Assembly (NCBI GenBank): GCA_949840805.1
Contig: CATKXR010000016.1
Location: forward strand, 1 to 64,000
Direction: 5' to 3'
Length of the DNA stretch: 64,000 nucleotides
Source of the DNA: an uncultured Lachnospiraceae bacterium
GTDB taxonomy: Bacteria > Bacillota > Clostridia > Lachnospirales > Lachnospiraceae
The notes under the pieces were generated by a model. That model did not search any database. It was not told the origin of the DNA and worked only from the letters and a program-made list of their open reading frames with translations. The translations under genes were made by a program, and so were the position numbers. Shown one piece after another: positions 24,167 to 32,648 of the stretch (the stretch's first letter is position 1; each line of letters starts with the position of its first letter).

Positions 24167-25054
24167 ATGGGCATGAAAGTATTAGTGACAGGCGCCAAGG
24201 GACAATTGGGCAGAGACTTAATGAATGAATTAACGCGGCAGGGATTAGAAGGAATCGGCGTGGATATAGAAGAGATGGATATTACGGACCCGGATAAATG
24301 CCGGAGTGTAATCGGACAGGCAAATGTTGATGCAGTTATCCATTGTGCCGCATATACTGCTGTAGACGCGGCTGAAGACCAGAAGGAACTTTGCCAAAAG
24401 ATCAATGGACAGGGAACCCGCAATGTGGCGGAAGCATGCAGCAGGGCAGGGGTAAAGCTGATGTATATCAGCACGGATTATGTGTTTGACGGGCAGGGGA
24501 CACGTCCCTGGGAACCGGATGACGAGCGCGCTCCTTTAAACGTGTATGGACAGACCAAATATGAAGGCGAGCTGGCTATTGAAGAGCTGATGGAAGAGTA
24601 CTTTATTGTGCGGATTGCCTGGGTGTTTGGAGCGGCAGGAAAGAATTTTATTAAAACCATGCTGCGGCTGGGAAAAGAGAAAGGGGCAGTCAGCGTGGTA
24701 AACGACCAGATCGGTTCTCCTACCTATACCTATGACCTGGCGCGGCTTCTGGTGGATATGATCCAGACGGAGCGTTATGGCCGGTATCACGCTACCAATG
24801 AGGGAGAATGCAGCTGGTATGAGTTTGCCTGCGAGATATTCCGTCAGGCAGGCCTTGCGGTACAGGTGACTCCTGTCACCAGCGAAGCCTTTGCCGCAAA
24901 GGCAAAGCGTCCGGCCAACAGCAGGATGAGCAAGGAAAAGCTGACAGAAAACGGATTTGCGCGCCTGCCTGCCTGGCAGGACGCGCTGAGGCGTTTTTTG
25001 GATGTGATCAAAGAGGACGCATGTAATGGCAGCAAACCAGCCTGCCAGGAGTAA
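24167..25054 (+). CDS. rfbD: dTDP-4-dehydrorhamnose reductase
   Basis: RmlD (295 aa) performs the last step to dTDP-L-rhamnose using NAD(P)H. Motifs: TGAKGQLGRDLMNEL at the N-terminus, STDYVFDG, YGQTKYEGE (YxxxK), RIAWVFG and a late RPANSRMSKEKL. A second ATG at 24173 is possible, costing two residues. The epimerase rfbC, normally needed between RmlB and RmlD, is not in this operon. Confidence 0.95.
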   Translation: MGMKVLVTGAKGQLGRDLMNELTRQGLEGIGVDIEEMDITDPDKCRSVIGQANVDAVIHCAAYTAVDAAEDQKELCQKINGQGTRNVAEACSRAGVKLMYISTDYVFDGQGTRPWEPDDERAPLNVYGQTKYEGELAIEELMEEYFIVRIAWVFGAAGKNFIKTMLRLGKEKGAVSVVNDQIGSPTYTYDLARLLVDMIQTERYGRYHATNEGECSWYEFACEIFRQAGLAVQVTPVTSEAFAAKAKRPANSRMSKEKLTENGFARLPAWQDALRRFLDVIKEDACNGSKPACQE

Positions 25055-25104
25055 AAGTATTCCGCTGTGTAAAAAGCGGACAATGATAAGGGGAGAGAAC
25101 AATT

Positions 25105-26475
25105 ATGGGAAAATATTTCGGAACTGATGGTTTCCGTGGGGAAGCCAATGTAAATTTAACCGTGGAGCACGCCTATCAGGTAGGACGCTTCCTGGGATGG
25201 TATTACGGACAGAGAAGCCGGGCCACTTTGCAGAATCCCGAGGGAAGATGCCGTGTGGCGATCGGCAAGGATACCAGAAGAAGCAGCTATATGTTTGAAT
25301 ATTCGCTGGTGGCCGGGCTCACAGCTTCCGGGGCTGATGCCTATCTGCTTCATGTGACGACGACGCCCAGTGTGTCCTATGTGGTGAGGACCGAGGAGTT
25401 TGACTGCGGGATCATGATCTCCGCCAGCCACAATCCCTATTATGACAATGGGATTAAGGTGATCAACGGTAAGGGTGAGAAACTGGAAGAAGAGGTAATT
25501 ACAGAGATTGAGCGTTATCTGGACGGAGAACTTGGGGAAATTCCTTTTGCCCTGCGGGATAAGATCGGACGCACTACGGATTATGCGGCGGGAAGGAACC
25601 GGTATATCGGTTATCTGATCTCCATTGCCACCCGTTCCTTTAAGAACCGGAAAGTTGCTCTGGACTGTGCCAATGGCAGCGCTTCCTCCATTGCAAAGAA
25701 TGTATTTGATGCATTGGGGGCGGAGACTCATGTGATCCATAATGAACCAAACGGCTTAAATATCAATACGAATTGTGGTTCCACCCATATTGAGGTGCTG
25801 CAAAGTTTTGTAAAAGAGCATGGCTGCGATGTGGGCTTTGCCTATGACGGGGATGCAGACCGTTGTATAGCGGTGGATGAAAACGGAGAGGTAGTAGACG
25901 GAGACAAGATCATGTATATCTGCGGAAAATACATGAAAGGGAACGGGGCATTGGTCAACAACACGGTTGTAACTACGGTCATGTCTAATTTCGGTCTCTA
26001 TAAGGCACTGGACCGGGAAGGCATTTCTTATGAAAAGACAGCCGTGGGCGATAAATATGTGTATGAGAATATGGTGAAATACGGAAACTGCCTGGGTGGT
26101 GAACAGTCCGGCCATATTATATTCAGCAAGCATGCCACTACGGGAGACGGGATTTTAACTTCCCTGAAAGTGATGGAGGTTATGTTGGAAAAGAAAGAGT
26201 CTCTGGGAAAGCTTGCCTCCGAGGTGGAGATCTTCCCCCAGGTGCTCAAGAATGTCCGTGTCCATGATAAGCAGCAGGCACAGGATGATGCCAAAGTCCA
26301 GGAGGCCGTGGAGAAGGTGGCGGCTGAGTTAGGCGGTGACGGGCGTATCTTGCTGCGCCAGTCAGGCACCGAGCCGGTAGTGCGGGTGATGGTGGAGGCA
26401 GCCAGCGAGGCGATATGTGAGAAGTATGTAGATCAGGTTATCGAGGTAATGAAGGCGCAGGGACATGTGCAATAA
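25105..26475 (+). CDS. glmM: Phosphoglucosamine mutase
   Basis: GlmM (456 aa) converts glucosamine-6-phosphate to glucosamine-1-phosphate for UDP-GlcNAc and hence peptidoglycan. The N-terminus GKYFGTDGFRGEANV, active-site ISASHNPYYDNGIK (phosphoserine), metal loop DGDADRC, sugar-binding GEQSGH and phosphate-binding RQSGTEPVVRV are all present. GEQSGH with the GlmM-type N-terminus favours GlmM over phosphomannomutase. AAGGGGAGA precedes ATG 25105, 50 bases after rfbD, so it may be co-transcribed with the rhamnose genes. Confidence 0.93.
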   Translation: MGKYFGTDGFRGEANVNLTVEHAYQVGRFLGWYYGQRSRATLQNPEGRCRVAIGKDTRRSSYMFEYSLVAGLTASGADAYLLHVTTTPSVSYVVRTEEFDCGIMISASHNPYYDNGIKVINGKGEKLEEEVITEIERYLDGELGEIPFALRDKIGRTTDYAAGRNRYIGYLISIATRSFKNRKVALDCANGSASSIAKNVFDALGAETHVIHNEPNGLNINTNCGSTHIEVLQSFVKEHGCDVGFAYDGDADRCIAVDENGEVVDGDKIMYICGKYMKGNGALVNNTVVTTVMSNFGLYKALDREGISYEKTAVGDKYVYENMVKYGNCLGGEQSGHIIFSKHATTGDGILTSLKVMEVMLEKKESLGKLASEVEIFPQVLKNVRVHDKQQAQDDAKVQEAVEKVAAELGGDGRILLRQSGTEPVVRVMVEAASEAICEKYVDQVIEVMKAQGHVQ

Positions 26476-26479
26476 TGAC

Positions 26480-26508
26480 TTGCAACCTTTATAAAATTGT
26501 GCTAAAAT
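26480..26508 (+). promoter_or_regulatory. Promoter of leuA
   Basis: TTGCAA at 26480-26485 and TAAAAT at 26503-26508, 17 bases apart, with a TGC extension before the -10. A leader of about 190 bases follows before leuA; I see no T-box sequence or leucine-rich leader peptide in it. Confidence 0.75.
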
Positions 26509-26703
26509 AAATAACGCTTTTTATTTGTTGCAATGAATATTTTTAGTAAAGGGATGATGACCGATGGGGTTAGGCGTAAGAGCGTGACAATTTTTATTGT
26601 CGAAAATTACGGCGTGATTTACCGACTGCGAAGCTGTAAATAAGATTTTGGAAAAATGAGAGATATCAGATGAATAATTTACAGATTCGAGGAGGAAAAG
26701 GAA

Positions 26704-28377
26704 ATGTTGAATTATAAAAGATACCGGAGAGTGCCGGTAGTGAATTACCCGGAGCGTCAGTGGCCTGGAAAACAGATTGAAAAGGCGCCTATGTGGTGCA
26801 GTGTGGATCTGCGCGACGGCAACCAGGCCTTGATTGAGCCCATGGTGGTGGAGGAAAAGATTGAATTCTTTAATATGCTGGTGAAGCTGGGATTTAAAGA
26901 GATCGAGATCGGTTTTCCGGCAGCGTCCCAGATTGAATACGATTTTCTGCGCCAATTGGTAGAAAGAAGACTGATTCCGGATGATGTGCGGGTCCAGGTG
27001 TTAGTCCAGTGCCGGGAGCATCTGATTAAGAGGACCTTTGAGGCCATTGAAGGCATTAAGAAAGTCGTTGTGCATATTTATAACTCTACGTCAACCTTGC
27101 AGCGGGATGTGGTTTTCCATAAGGATAAAGAGGAGATTAAGCAGATCGCTGTGGAAGGGACCGAACTGGTGAAAAAGTATGCCGCAGGCTATGACGGAGA
27201 CCTTCTTTTGGAGTATTCTCCGGAAAGCTTTACGGGAACGGAGCTGGATTATGCGCTGGAGGTCTGTACGGCGGTACAGGAAGCCTGGGGGCAGGCTACG
27301 CCTGAAAAGCCGATTATTTTCAATCTGCCTTCCACGGTGGAGATGACCACTCCCAATGTTTACGGGGACCAGATCGAATGGATGAACCTTCATTTTAAGA
27401 ATCGGGACAGCATCATTTTAAGCGTGCATCCCCACAACGACCGGGGAACCGGCGTGGCGGCGACGGAGATGGCCCTTTTGGCAGGAGCTGACCGGGTGGA
27501 GGGAACCTTGTTCGGCAACGGGGAGCGTACCGGAAATGTGGATATCCTGACTCTGGCGTATAATATGTTCTCTCAGGGTATTGACCCGGAATTAAACATT
27601 GATGATGTACGTTCCATAGCAGAAGTCTATGAGCGCTGTACCAAGATGCAGATTGACCCGCGTCATCCTTATGCAGGAAAGCTGGTATTTACCGCGTTTT
27701 CCGGTTCTCATCAGGATGCGATCAATAAGGGGATGCAGGCATTGAAGGAGAGAGGGGGAGATATCTGGGAGGTTCCCTATCTGCCCATCGATCCGTCTGA
27801 TATAGGCAGGGTATATGAGCCGATTGTCAGGATCAACAGTCAGTCCGGCAAGGGCGGCGTGGCCTTTGTCATGGATACTTTCTATGGATTTAAGCTTCCG
27901 AAGGGAATGCATAAGGAGTTTGCGGATGTGATACAGAAGATCTCCGAACAGCAGGGTGAGGTGGCTCCGGAACAGATTATGGATGAATTCCGCCGTTGTT
28001 ATCTGGACAGGAAAGAGCCCATGCATTTCAGAAAGTGCCAGATCACCGATACGGAAGTGGAAAAGGATGTATATGCCACACTGGCAAAGGTTATTTATAC
28101 GGATCATGGGATCGAAAAGGCCTTCGAAGGCGTGGGGAATGGTCCTATTGATGCCGTTCAGCGTGGCCTGGAGGAAGAGCTGGGGATCAAGATCAAGGTT
28201 CTGGATTACAACGAGCATGCTTTGCGGGCAGGTTCCAACGCCCAGGCAGCGTCCTATATCCATCTGATGGACCAGGAAAGCGGCAAGGTGACTTACGGCG
28301 TGGGAATCAGTTCGAACATTACCAGGGCGTCTGTGAGAGGTATTTTCAGCGCGGTAAACAGATTGTTTTATTCATAA
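26704..28377 (+). CDS. leuA: 2-isopropylmalate synthase (type 2)
   Basis: A 557-aa LeuA that condenses acetyl-CoA with 2-ketoisovalerate, the first committed step to leucine. The catalytic barrel shows WCSVDLRDGNQALIEPM, SVHPHNDRGTGVAATEM (metal HxH-type region) and GNGERTGNVDI. The N-terminal extension and length match the long (actinobacterial-type, LeuA2) subfamily. A C-terminal regulatory LeuA-dimer domain (about residues 430-557) is present, so leucine feedback is likely. GAGGAGGAAAAGG precedes ATG 26704. leuB, leuC and leuD are not adjacent. Confidence 0.94.
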   Translation: MLNYKRYRRVPVVNYPERQWPGKQIEKAPMWCSVDLRDGNQALIEPMVVEEKIEFFNMLVKLGFKEIEIGFPAASQIEYDFLRQLVERRLIPDDVRVQVLVQCREHLIKRTFEAIEGIKKVVVHIYNSTSTLQRDVVFHKDKEEIKQIAVEGTELVKKYAAGYDGDLLLEYSPESFTGTELDYALEVCTAVQEAWGQATPEKPIIFNLPSTVEMTTPNVYGDQIEWMNLHFKNRDSIILSVHPHNDRGTGVAATEMALLAGADRVEGTLFGNGERTGNVDILTLAYNMFSQGIDPELNIDDVRSIAEVYERCTKMQIDPRHPYAGKLVFTAFSGSHQDAINKGMQALKERGGDIWEVPYLPIDPSDIGRVYEPIVRINSQSGKGGVAFVMDTFYGFKLPKGMHKEFADVIQKISEQQGEVAPEQIMDEFRRCYLDRKEPMHFRKCQITDTEVEKDVYATLAKVIYTDHGIEKAFEGVGNGPIDAVQRGLEEELGIKIKVLDYNEHALRAGSNAQAASYIHLMDQESGKVTYGVGISSNITRASVRGIFSAVNRLFYS

Positions 28378-28406
28378 CCTGTTTTATGGCTTTTAAAGGC
28401 AGAATA

Positions 28407-28461
28407 TTGAAAAGGGGGCAGGCTGCATATCTTTCCTGATATGCGGCCTGCCTCCTTTCAA
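28407..28461. terminator. Bidirectional terminator between leuA and the O-antigen-ligase-like gene
   Basis: A long stem with arms at 28407-28431 and 28438-28461 (about 22 pairs with a few mismatches, loop TTTCCT). The outer TTGAAAA / TTTCAA pairs place T residues at the 3' side on both strands. Confidence 0.82.
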
Positions 28462-28505
28462 TCGTTGCCGGAATAAGCCCGCCTGGCGGCAGAGGGCATA
28501 TTGTT

Positions 28506-30158
28506 TTATTTTGGAGCCGTTTTTGTAAAACGGCACCCGGCGATACCGATGCTGATCATTATCCACAATATGGGAGTGACGATTGGCAGGTCGATATTTA
28601 CGGTGGACTGAAGCGTATAACAGGCTACGGCGAACAATGCGCCGAAAATATAGTTTTCCTTCCGGCCGTATTTTACCATGCAGTACATACTGGAAATAAG
28701 GAAGGCCAGATATCCGGCCGTACCCGCAAGGCCGATAGTGAGCAGATATTGGAGGAAGGAATTGTGCGCGCTGTCAAATATGAGGCCGGTGGCTTCGATC
28801 ATTTCCGTCAGGATTTCTTCATTTGTCAAAAGGCCGAAAGTATCCGGCCCATACCCGAACAGTTTTTGGCTCAGGGGAAACTTTCCGTAAAGCTCCAGGG
28901 CTTTTTTCCAGATATAGCCCCGGGATGTCCCCCAACTGTCATTAAATACCAGATAGGACTGCAGGCTGCCGTAACGGCCGGCATGCCCGCCTGCGTTGGC
29001 GTCAAAAAACAGAAAGCAGGCTGCGGCAAGGCCTATAGCCATCAGTGCAGCCCACAGGCGGACGGTTTTTGAACCGCCAAGGAAAAACCGGCAGGGCAGG
29101 GAACCGGAAAATCTGTCCGGATTTTTGACAAAAAGCCAGTATGCAGCGGCAAGAAGCCAGAAAAACAACACAACAACAGGCAGCCAGCGAAAATTGACGA
29201 TGATTAAAAAGAGGCTTTCCAGGCCGATTACTCTCGACGGGAATAATTGGTTGGTTATGTGGATGATCTGGATGACTGTAAAAAAGGTTGCGGTAATGAC
29301 CAGATACCGCAAAATTCCCCTGGGTGTCCGAAACAGCAGAAACGGAAGCCCGCAAAAAAGCGCGGCCATACTTAAATAGGCATTGTCGCTGCAGCCCATA
29401 ATAATAGCGGCAAAGGAAATGCAAAGGCAAAGATAGTACCATGCCGATTTGAGCGGATCTTCTTCCAGGGCAAACATAGCGGCGGAAAAACCCATAATCA
29501 AGCCGACATAGGCAGTGTAGGTGTTGATATTCCCTATGGTGGAGGTGAAAATGTCAGACTGGGAAGCAAGGATTACCTCGTGGAATTTTAGAATATCCAT
29601 CCGAAAGTAGTCGGTGATTCCGATTATGCACAGGATCAGTCCGCTGAATAAAAACATCTGTATATGCCATCTGCCGGGTTTCCAGAAACGGCTGATCAGG
29701 AAATAGGAGACCACGTACAGGCTGATCAGAAGAAGGCCTGAGTAGCGTCCGCTGTTCCCCCAGAAGGCGGCCTTCGGGTAGTCGGACAACGCGGTGGATA
29801 TGGCGGAGGAGAGCCAGAATACGAGAACGGACATATCTGTCAGAAAGAGGGGGCTCTTTTTGTCCTCCGGCATTATTTTTGACAGAAGATAGCGTGTGTG
29901 CATTCCCTTAAATTCCATAAAGTCAACAGCGGTCATGATCAGTACGAAAAGCAGTGTAAGAATCAGCATGCTAAGGGTACATCTGCGGTAAAAATAATAT
30001 TTGGTCTCCAGGATGTCACGATAGGAATTGTTGCAGATCAGGGGAAAGACAATGAGCAAAAGCGTCAGGGTGACGCTTATGACGCCGCTGACCATGCCGG
30101 AATAGGTGGACATAAATGTTTCGGAGAGCGAAGATGAATTCTTTTTATTGATAGCCAT
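28506..30158 (-). CDS. O-antigen ligase/polymerase-like membrane protein
   Basis: A 550-aa polytopic membrane protein with about twelve hydrophobic segments and a large extracytoplasmic loop (about residues 390-460) containing WGTSRGYIWKKALELYGKFP. The long loop with a G(Y/I)W..A motif and a later FDSAHNSFLQYLLTIG (conserved H-N-x-F/Y) is typical of the Wzy_C/O-antigen ligase family. It probably joins or polymerises surface glycan, or transfers glycan to protein. ATG 30158 is used because AAAGGAAC precedes it. It has its own promoter. No glycosyltransferase genes lie beside it. Confidence 0.8.
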   Translation of the reverse strand: MAINKKNSSSLSETFMSTYSGMVSGVISVTLTLLLIVFPLICNNSYRDILETKYYFYRRCTLSMLILTLLFVLIMTAVDFMEFKGMHTRYLLSKIMPEDKKSPLFLTDMSVLVFWLSSAISTALSDYPKAAFWGNSGRYSGLLLISLYVVSYFLISRFWKPGRWHIQMFLFSGLILCIIGITDYFRMDILKFHEVILASQSDIFTSTIGNINTYTAYVGLIMGFSAAMFALEEDPLKSAWYYLCLCISFAAIIMGCSDNAYLSMAALFCGLPFLLFRTPRGILRYLVITATFFTVIQIIHITNQLFPSRVIGLESLFLIIVNFRWLPVVVLFFWLLAAAYWLFVKNPDRFSGSLPCRFFLGGSKTVRLWAALMAIGLAAACFLFFDANAGGHAGRYGSLQSYLVFNDSWGTSRGYIWKKALELYGKFPLSQKLFGYGPDTFGLLTNEEILTEMIEATGLIFDSAHNSFLQYLLTIGLAGTAGYLAFLISSMYCMVKYGRKENYIFGALFAVACYTLQSTVNIDLPIVTPILWIMISIGIAGCRFTKTAPK

Positions 30159-30200
30159 GGCTGTTCCTTTCATTTTGTATAGAAGAACGTCTGTTTGTAC

Positions 30201-30229
30201 AGTATAGCATTAATTGCCATGAGGCGCAA
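30201..30229 (-). promoter_or_regulatory. Promoter of the O-antigen-ligase-like gene
   Basis: On the minus strand TTGCGC (30229-30224) and TATACT (30206-30201), 17-base spacing, about 43 bases before the start. Confidence 0.68.
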
Positions 30230-30359
30230 CAAGATTTCATGGTATTTGAGTTAAGCCTTTATGATTATTTTCCGATGTGTTATGATAAGAGAAATGAACT
30301 TTGATTTTTAATCGATGACGGCAGGATATAATAAAATAAAAAAGTGAGATGAATGTTTT

Positions 30360-31313
30360 ATGGAGTTTTCTTACAGAATTGTCGACGGACAGGCGCGGAT
30401 CGATAAAGTGGAGGACCCGCAGCCCGTTGTGGTAATCCCAGAAAGAATAGAAGGGTATCCGGTGACAGAACTGGGGGCATATGTGTTGGCAGGAAGCCAG
30501 GCAGAGGAGATCTGGCTTCCCGCCGGCTTAAGGAAGATCGGTGCTTATGGGTTTTATAATTGTGAACGGCTTCAGAGGATTCATTGCAGCAGCCGGACTA
30601 CGGATCTGGGAACAGGCTTGTTTGCAGGAGCCGGAGGAGTGGAATTTGTGGATATCAGGTTGTATGAAGGGGAAAAATCATGTCTGAAGGAGCTGCTTTC
30701 GGAGCTGCGTCAGACATTGCGGGTGAGGATATATACAGAGGACAGTGAGGGAGAAAAAGATCCGGGGCAAAAGAAAGAGGCACGTCTGATATTTCCGGAA
30801 TATTACGAGGAGTCTGTGGAGAATACGCCGGCGAGAATCCTTTATATCGAGACTCACGGATGCGGGCACCGATACCGCTATTGTTTTGCGGGAACCCGGT
30901 TTCAATATGAAAAATACGATGAATTGTTTCCTCACGTAAAAGTACAGGAGTCGGAGGAACTGGTGATGGAACTGGCGCTGGGAAGGTTAAGATATCCTTT
31001 AGGACTTTTGGGGAAGTATGAAAAGATGTACAGAGAGTACGTGACTGATCACTGGCAGGCTGCGGGACGGCTTCTGGCGGCGGCAGGACGGCGGGGAGGG
31101 AACGGTTATGAAAACCTGGAGGCAGGCGGGATTCCCTGGCTGGTGGAGGATATTCTGGCGGCAGAAAAGGATTTGCAGAACCAGGCGGGGGAATTGATCC
31201 GGATGGCGCAGCAGGCAGGAGATACGGAGGCGGTTAGCTGGCTGATGGATTTTCGTCACAGGAAATGGGGCAGGAAAGGGAAGGCGGTGAAGAAATCATG
31301 GTCGATCCGGTAA
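30360..31313 (+). CDS. BspA-type leucine-rich-repeat protein
   Basis: A 317-aa cytosolic protein (no signal peptide). The first ~110 residues form BspA/TpLRR-like repeats: VVIPERIEGYPVTELGAYVL, EIWLPAGLRKIGAYGFYNC. The remainder is an uncharacterised helical region. Its stop overlaps the start of the VWA-like gene by 16 bases (translational coupling), and the MoxR ATPase follows, so it is the first gene of a three-gene unit. A targeting or adaptor role for the VWA/MoxR pair is inference. The ribosome-binding site is weak (GTGAGATGAAT); a TATAAT at 30327-30332 is a likely -10. Confidence 0.75.
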   Translation: MEFSYRIVDGQARIDKVEDPQPVVVIPERIEGYPVTELGAYVLAGSQAEEIWLPAGLRKIGAYGFYNCERLQRIHCSSRTTDLGTGLFAGAGGVEFVDIRLYEGEKSCLKELLSELRQTLRVRIYTEDSEGEKDPGQKKEARLIFPEYYEESVENTPARILYIETHGCGHRYRYCFAGTRFQYEKYDELFPHVKVQESEELVMELALGRLRYPLGLLGKYEKMYREYVTDHWQAAGRLLAAAGRRGGNGYENLEAGGIPWLVEDILAAEKDLQNQAGELIRMAQQAGDTEAVSWLMDFRHRKWGRKGKAVKKSWSIR

Positions 31314-32623
31314 GGCACAGACAGTTGGAGGAGCTTAATATTGTAGAATTATGTACACGAATTCTTTCCAATGCCAGAAACGAGCTGTATCTGAATATGC
31401 GTTTTCTGGATGTGGCCCTGGGAAGCCTGGGATACGAAGCGGCGCCGGACTGCGGCGGTGTGGGGACAGACGGCTTTATCATTTATTATGCCCCGCAATT
31501 TTTGTGCAGGCTTTTTAAAAAGGGAAGGGTGCTTGTAAACCGAAGTTACCTGCATATGGTTCTTCACTGTCTGTTCTGTCATATGGACACTCGCGGAAAC
31601 AGGGACGCGCGGATCTGGAATCTGGCCTGCGATATTGCGGCAGAGTCCATTATTGACGGATTATATCTGGGATGCGTCCACCACCAGCCGTCTTTTTATC
31701 GGCTGGACTGGTACGGGCGGCTTAAAAAGGAGCTGGCCGTGCTGAATGGCGAAGGGGTCTATCAGATTCTGCAGAAGGCAGAACTTTCAGAGAAGCAGCG
31801 GGAACGGCTTGAGGCGGAATTTTATGTGGATGACCACAGATACTGGGAGCCGGCAGGGGAAGACCCGAAAGTGCAGATAATGCGTCAGAACCAGTGGGAC
31901 AAAAAACGGGAACAATTGCAGACAGAAATGGAAACCATGGGGAACGGGCAGGACGAGGAGGCTAAAAGCCTGCTGGAGCATGTGCAGGTGGAAAACAGGG
32001 AGCGGTACGACTACAAGCAGTTTCTTAGGAAATTCTCCGTGCTGAAGGAAGAGATGCAGGTGGACCCAGATTCTTTTGATTATGTGTTTTATACCTACGG
32101 GATGTCGCTCTATGGAAATATGCCATTGGTGGAGCCTTTGGAAACAAAGGAGATCAGCCGTATTGAGGATTTTGTAATTGTGATCGACACATCCATGTCC
32201 TGTTCAGGGGAACTGGTGAGGCGGTTCCTGGAGGAAACGTATGATGTGCTGTGCGAGGCGGACAGCTATTTCCGGAAAGTTAATATTCACATTATCCAGT
32301 GTGATGAAATCGTGCGTCAGGATCGGCTGATTACCTGCAGGGAGGAAATGGAAGCATATATGAAAGACTTTTCCATAATCGGTCAGGGCGGCACGGATTT
32401 CCGCCCGGCGTTTGAATATGTGGATCAGATGATGGGAAGAGGAATGTTTCACCGGCTGAGGGGACTTTTGTATTTTACAGACGGACAGGGGATCTACCCG
32501 GTCAAACAGAGGGCATATGACACGGCATTTGTGTTTGTCAAAGATCAGTATGTGGATATATCGGTGCCGGCCTGGGCTATGAAAGTGGTGCTGGAGCCGG
32601 GGAAGTTGCTGGAAAAAGGATGA
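31298..32623 (+). CDS. VWA-like domain protein with DUF2201-type N-terminus
   Basis: A 441-aa protein with a putative metallopeptidase-like N-terminus (DUF2201_N type) and a C-terminal VWA-like domain. The peptidase signature reads HMVLHCLFCH (residues 86-95): both metal His are present but the usual catalytic Glu of HExxH is Met. The MIDAS metal site of the VWA part looks intact: DTSMS (297-301), GGTDFRP (about 368) and FTDGQG (D395). The start at ATG 31298 overlaps the LRR gene. The MoxR partner starts 26 bases after its stop. It probably works as the substrate-binding partner of the AAA+ chaperone. Confidence 0.82.
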   Translation: MVDPVRHRQLEELNIVELCTRILSNARNELYLNMRFLDVALGSLGYEAAPDCGGVGTDGFIIYYAPQFLCRLFKKGRVLVNRSYLHMVLHCLFCHMDTRGNRDARIWNLACDIAAESIIDGLYLGCVHHQPSFYRLDWYGRLKKELAVLNGEGVYQILQKAELSEKQRERLEAEFYVDDHRYWEPAGEDPKVQIMRQNQWDKKREQLQTEMETMGNGQDEEAKSLLEHVQVENRERYDYKQFLRKFSVLKEEMQVDPDSFDYVFYTYGMSLYGNMPLVEPLETKEISRIEDFVIVIDTSMSCSGELVRRFLEETYDVLCEADSYFRKVNIHIIQCDEIVRQDRLITCREEMEAYMKDFSIIGQGGTDFRPAFEYVDQMMGRGMFHRLRGLLYFTDGQGIYPVKQRAYDTAFVFVKDQYVDISVPAWAMKVVLEPGKLLEKG

Positions 32624-32648
32624 ACGGCGGGAAAGGGAAAAGAAAATC

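Noticed and set aside
26597-26604. Exact Spo0A-like box TTGTCGAA
   Set aside because: A 7-8 base match in 64 kb is expected by chance, and it is not placed at the leuA promoter.
26533-26643. 36-codon open frame in the leuA leader as a possible leader peptide
   Set aside because: There is no ribosome-binding site before its ATG, it has only one Leu codon and no terminator/antiterminator pair could be found after it. The Ile/Val codons are not clustered enough for attenuation.
26509-26703. T-box leader upstream of leuA
   Set aside because: No T-box core or AGGGTGGNACCGCG sequence and no terminator stem.
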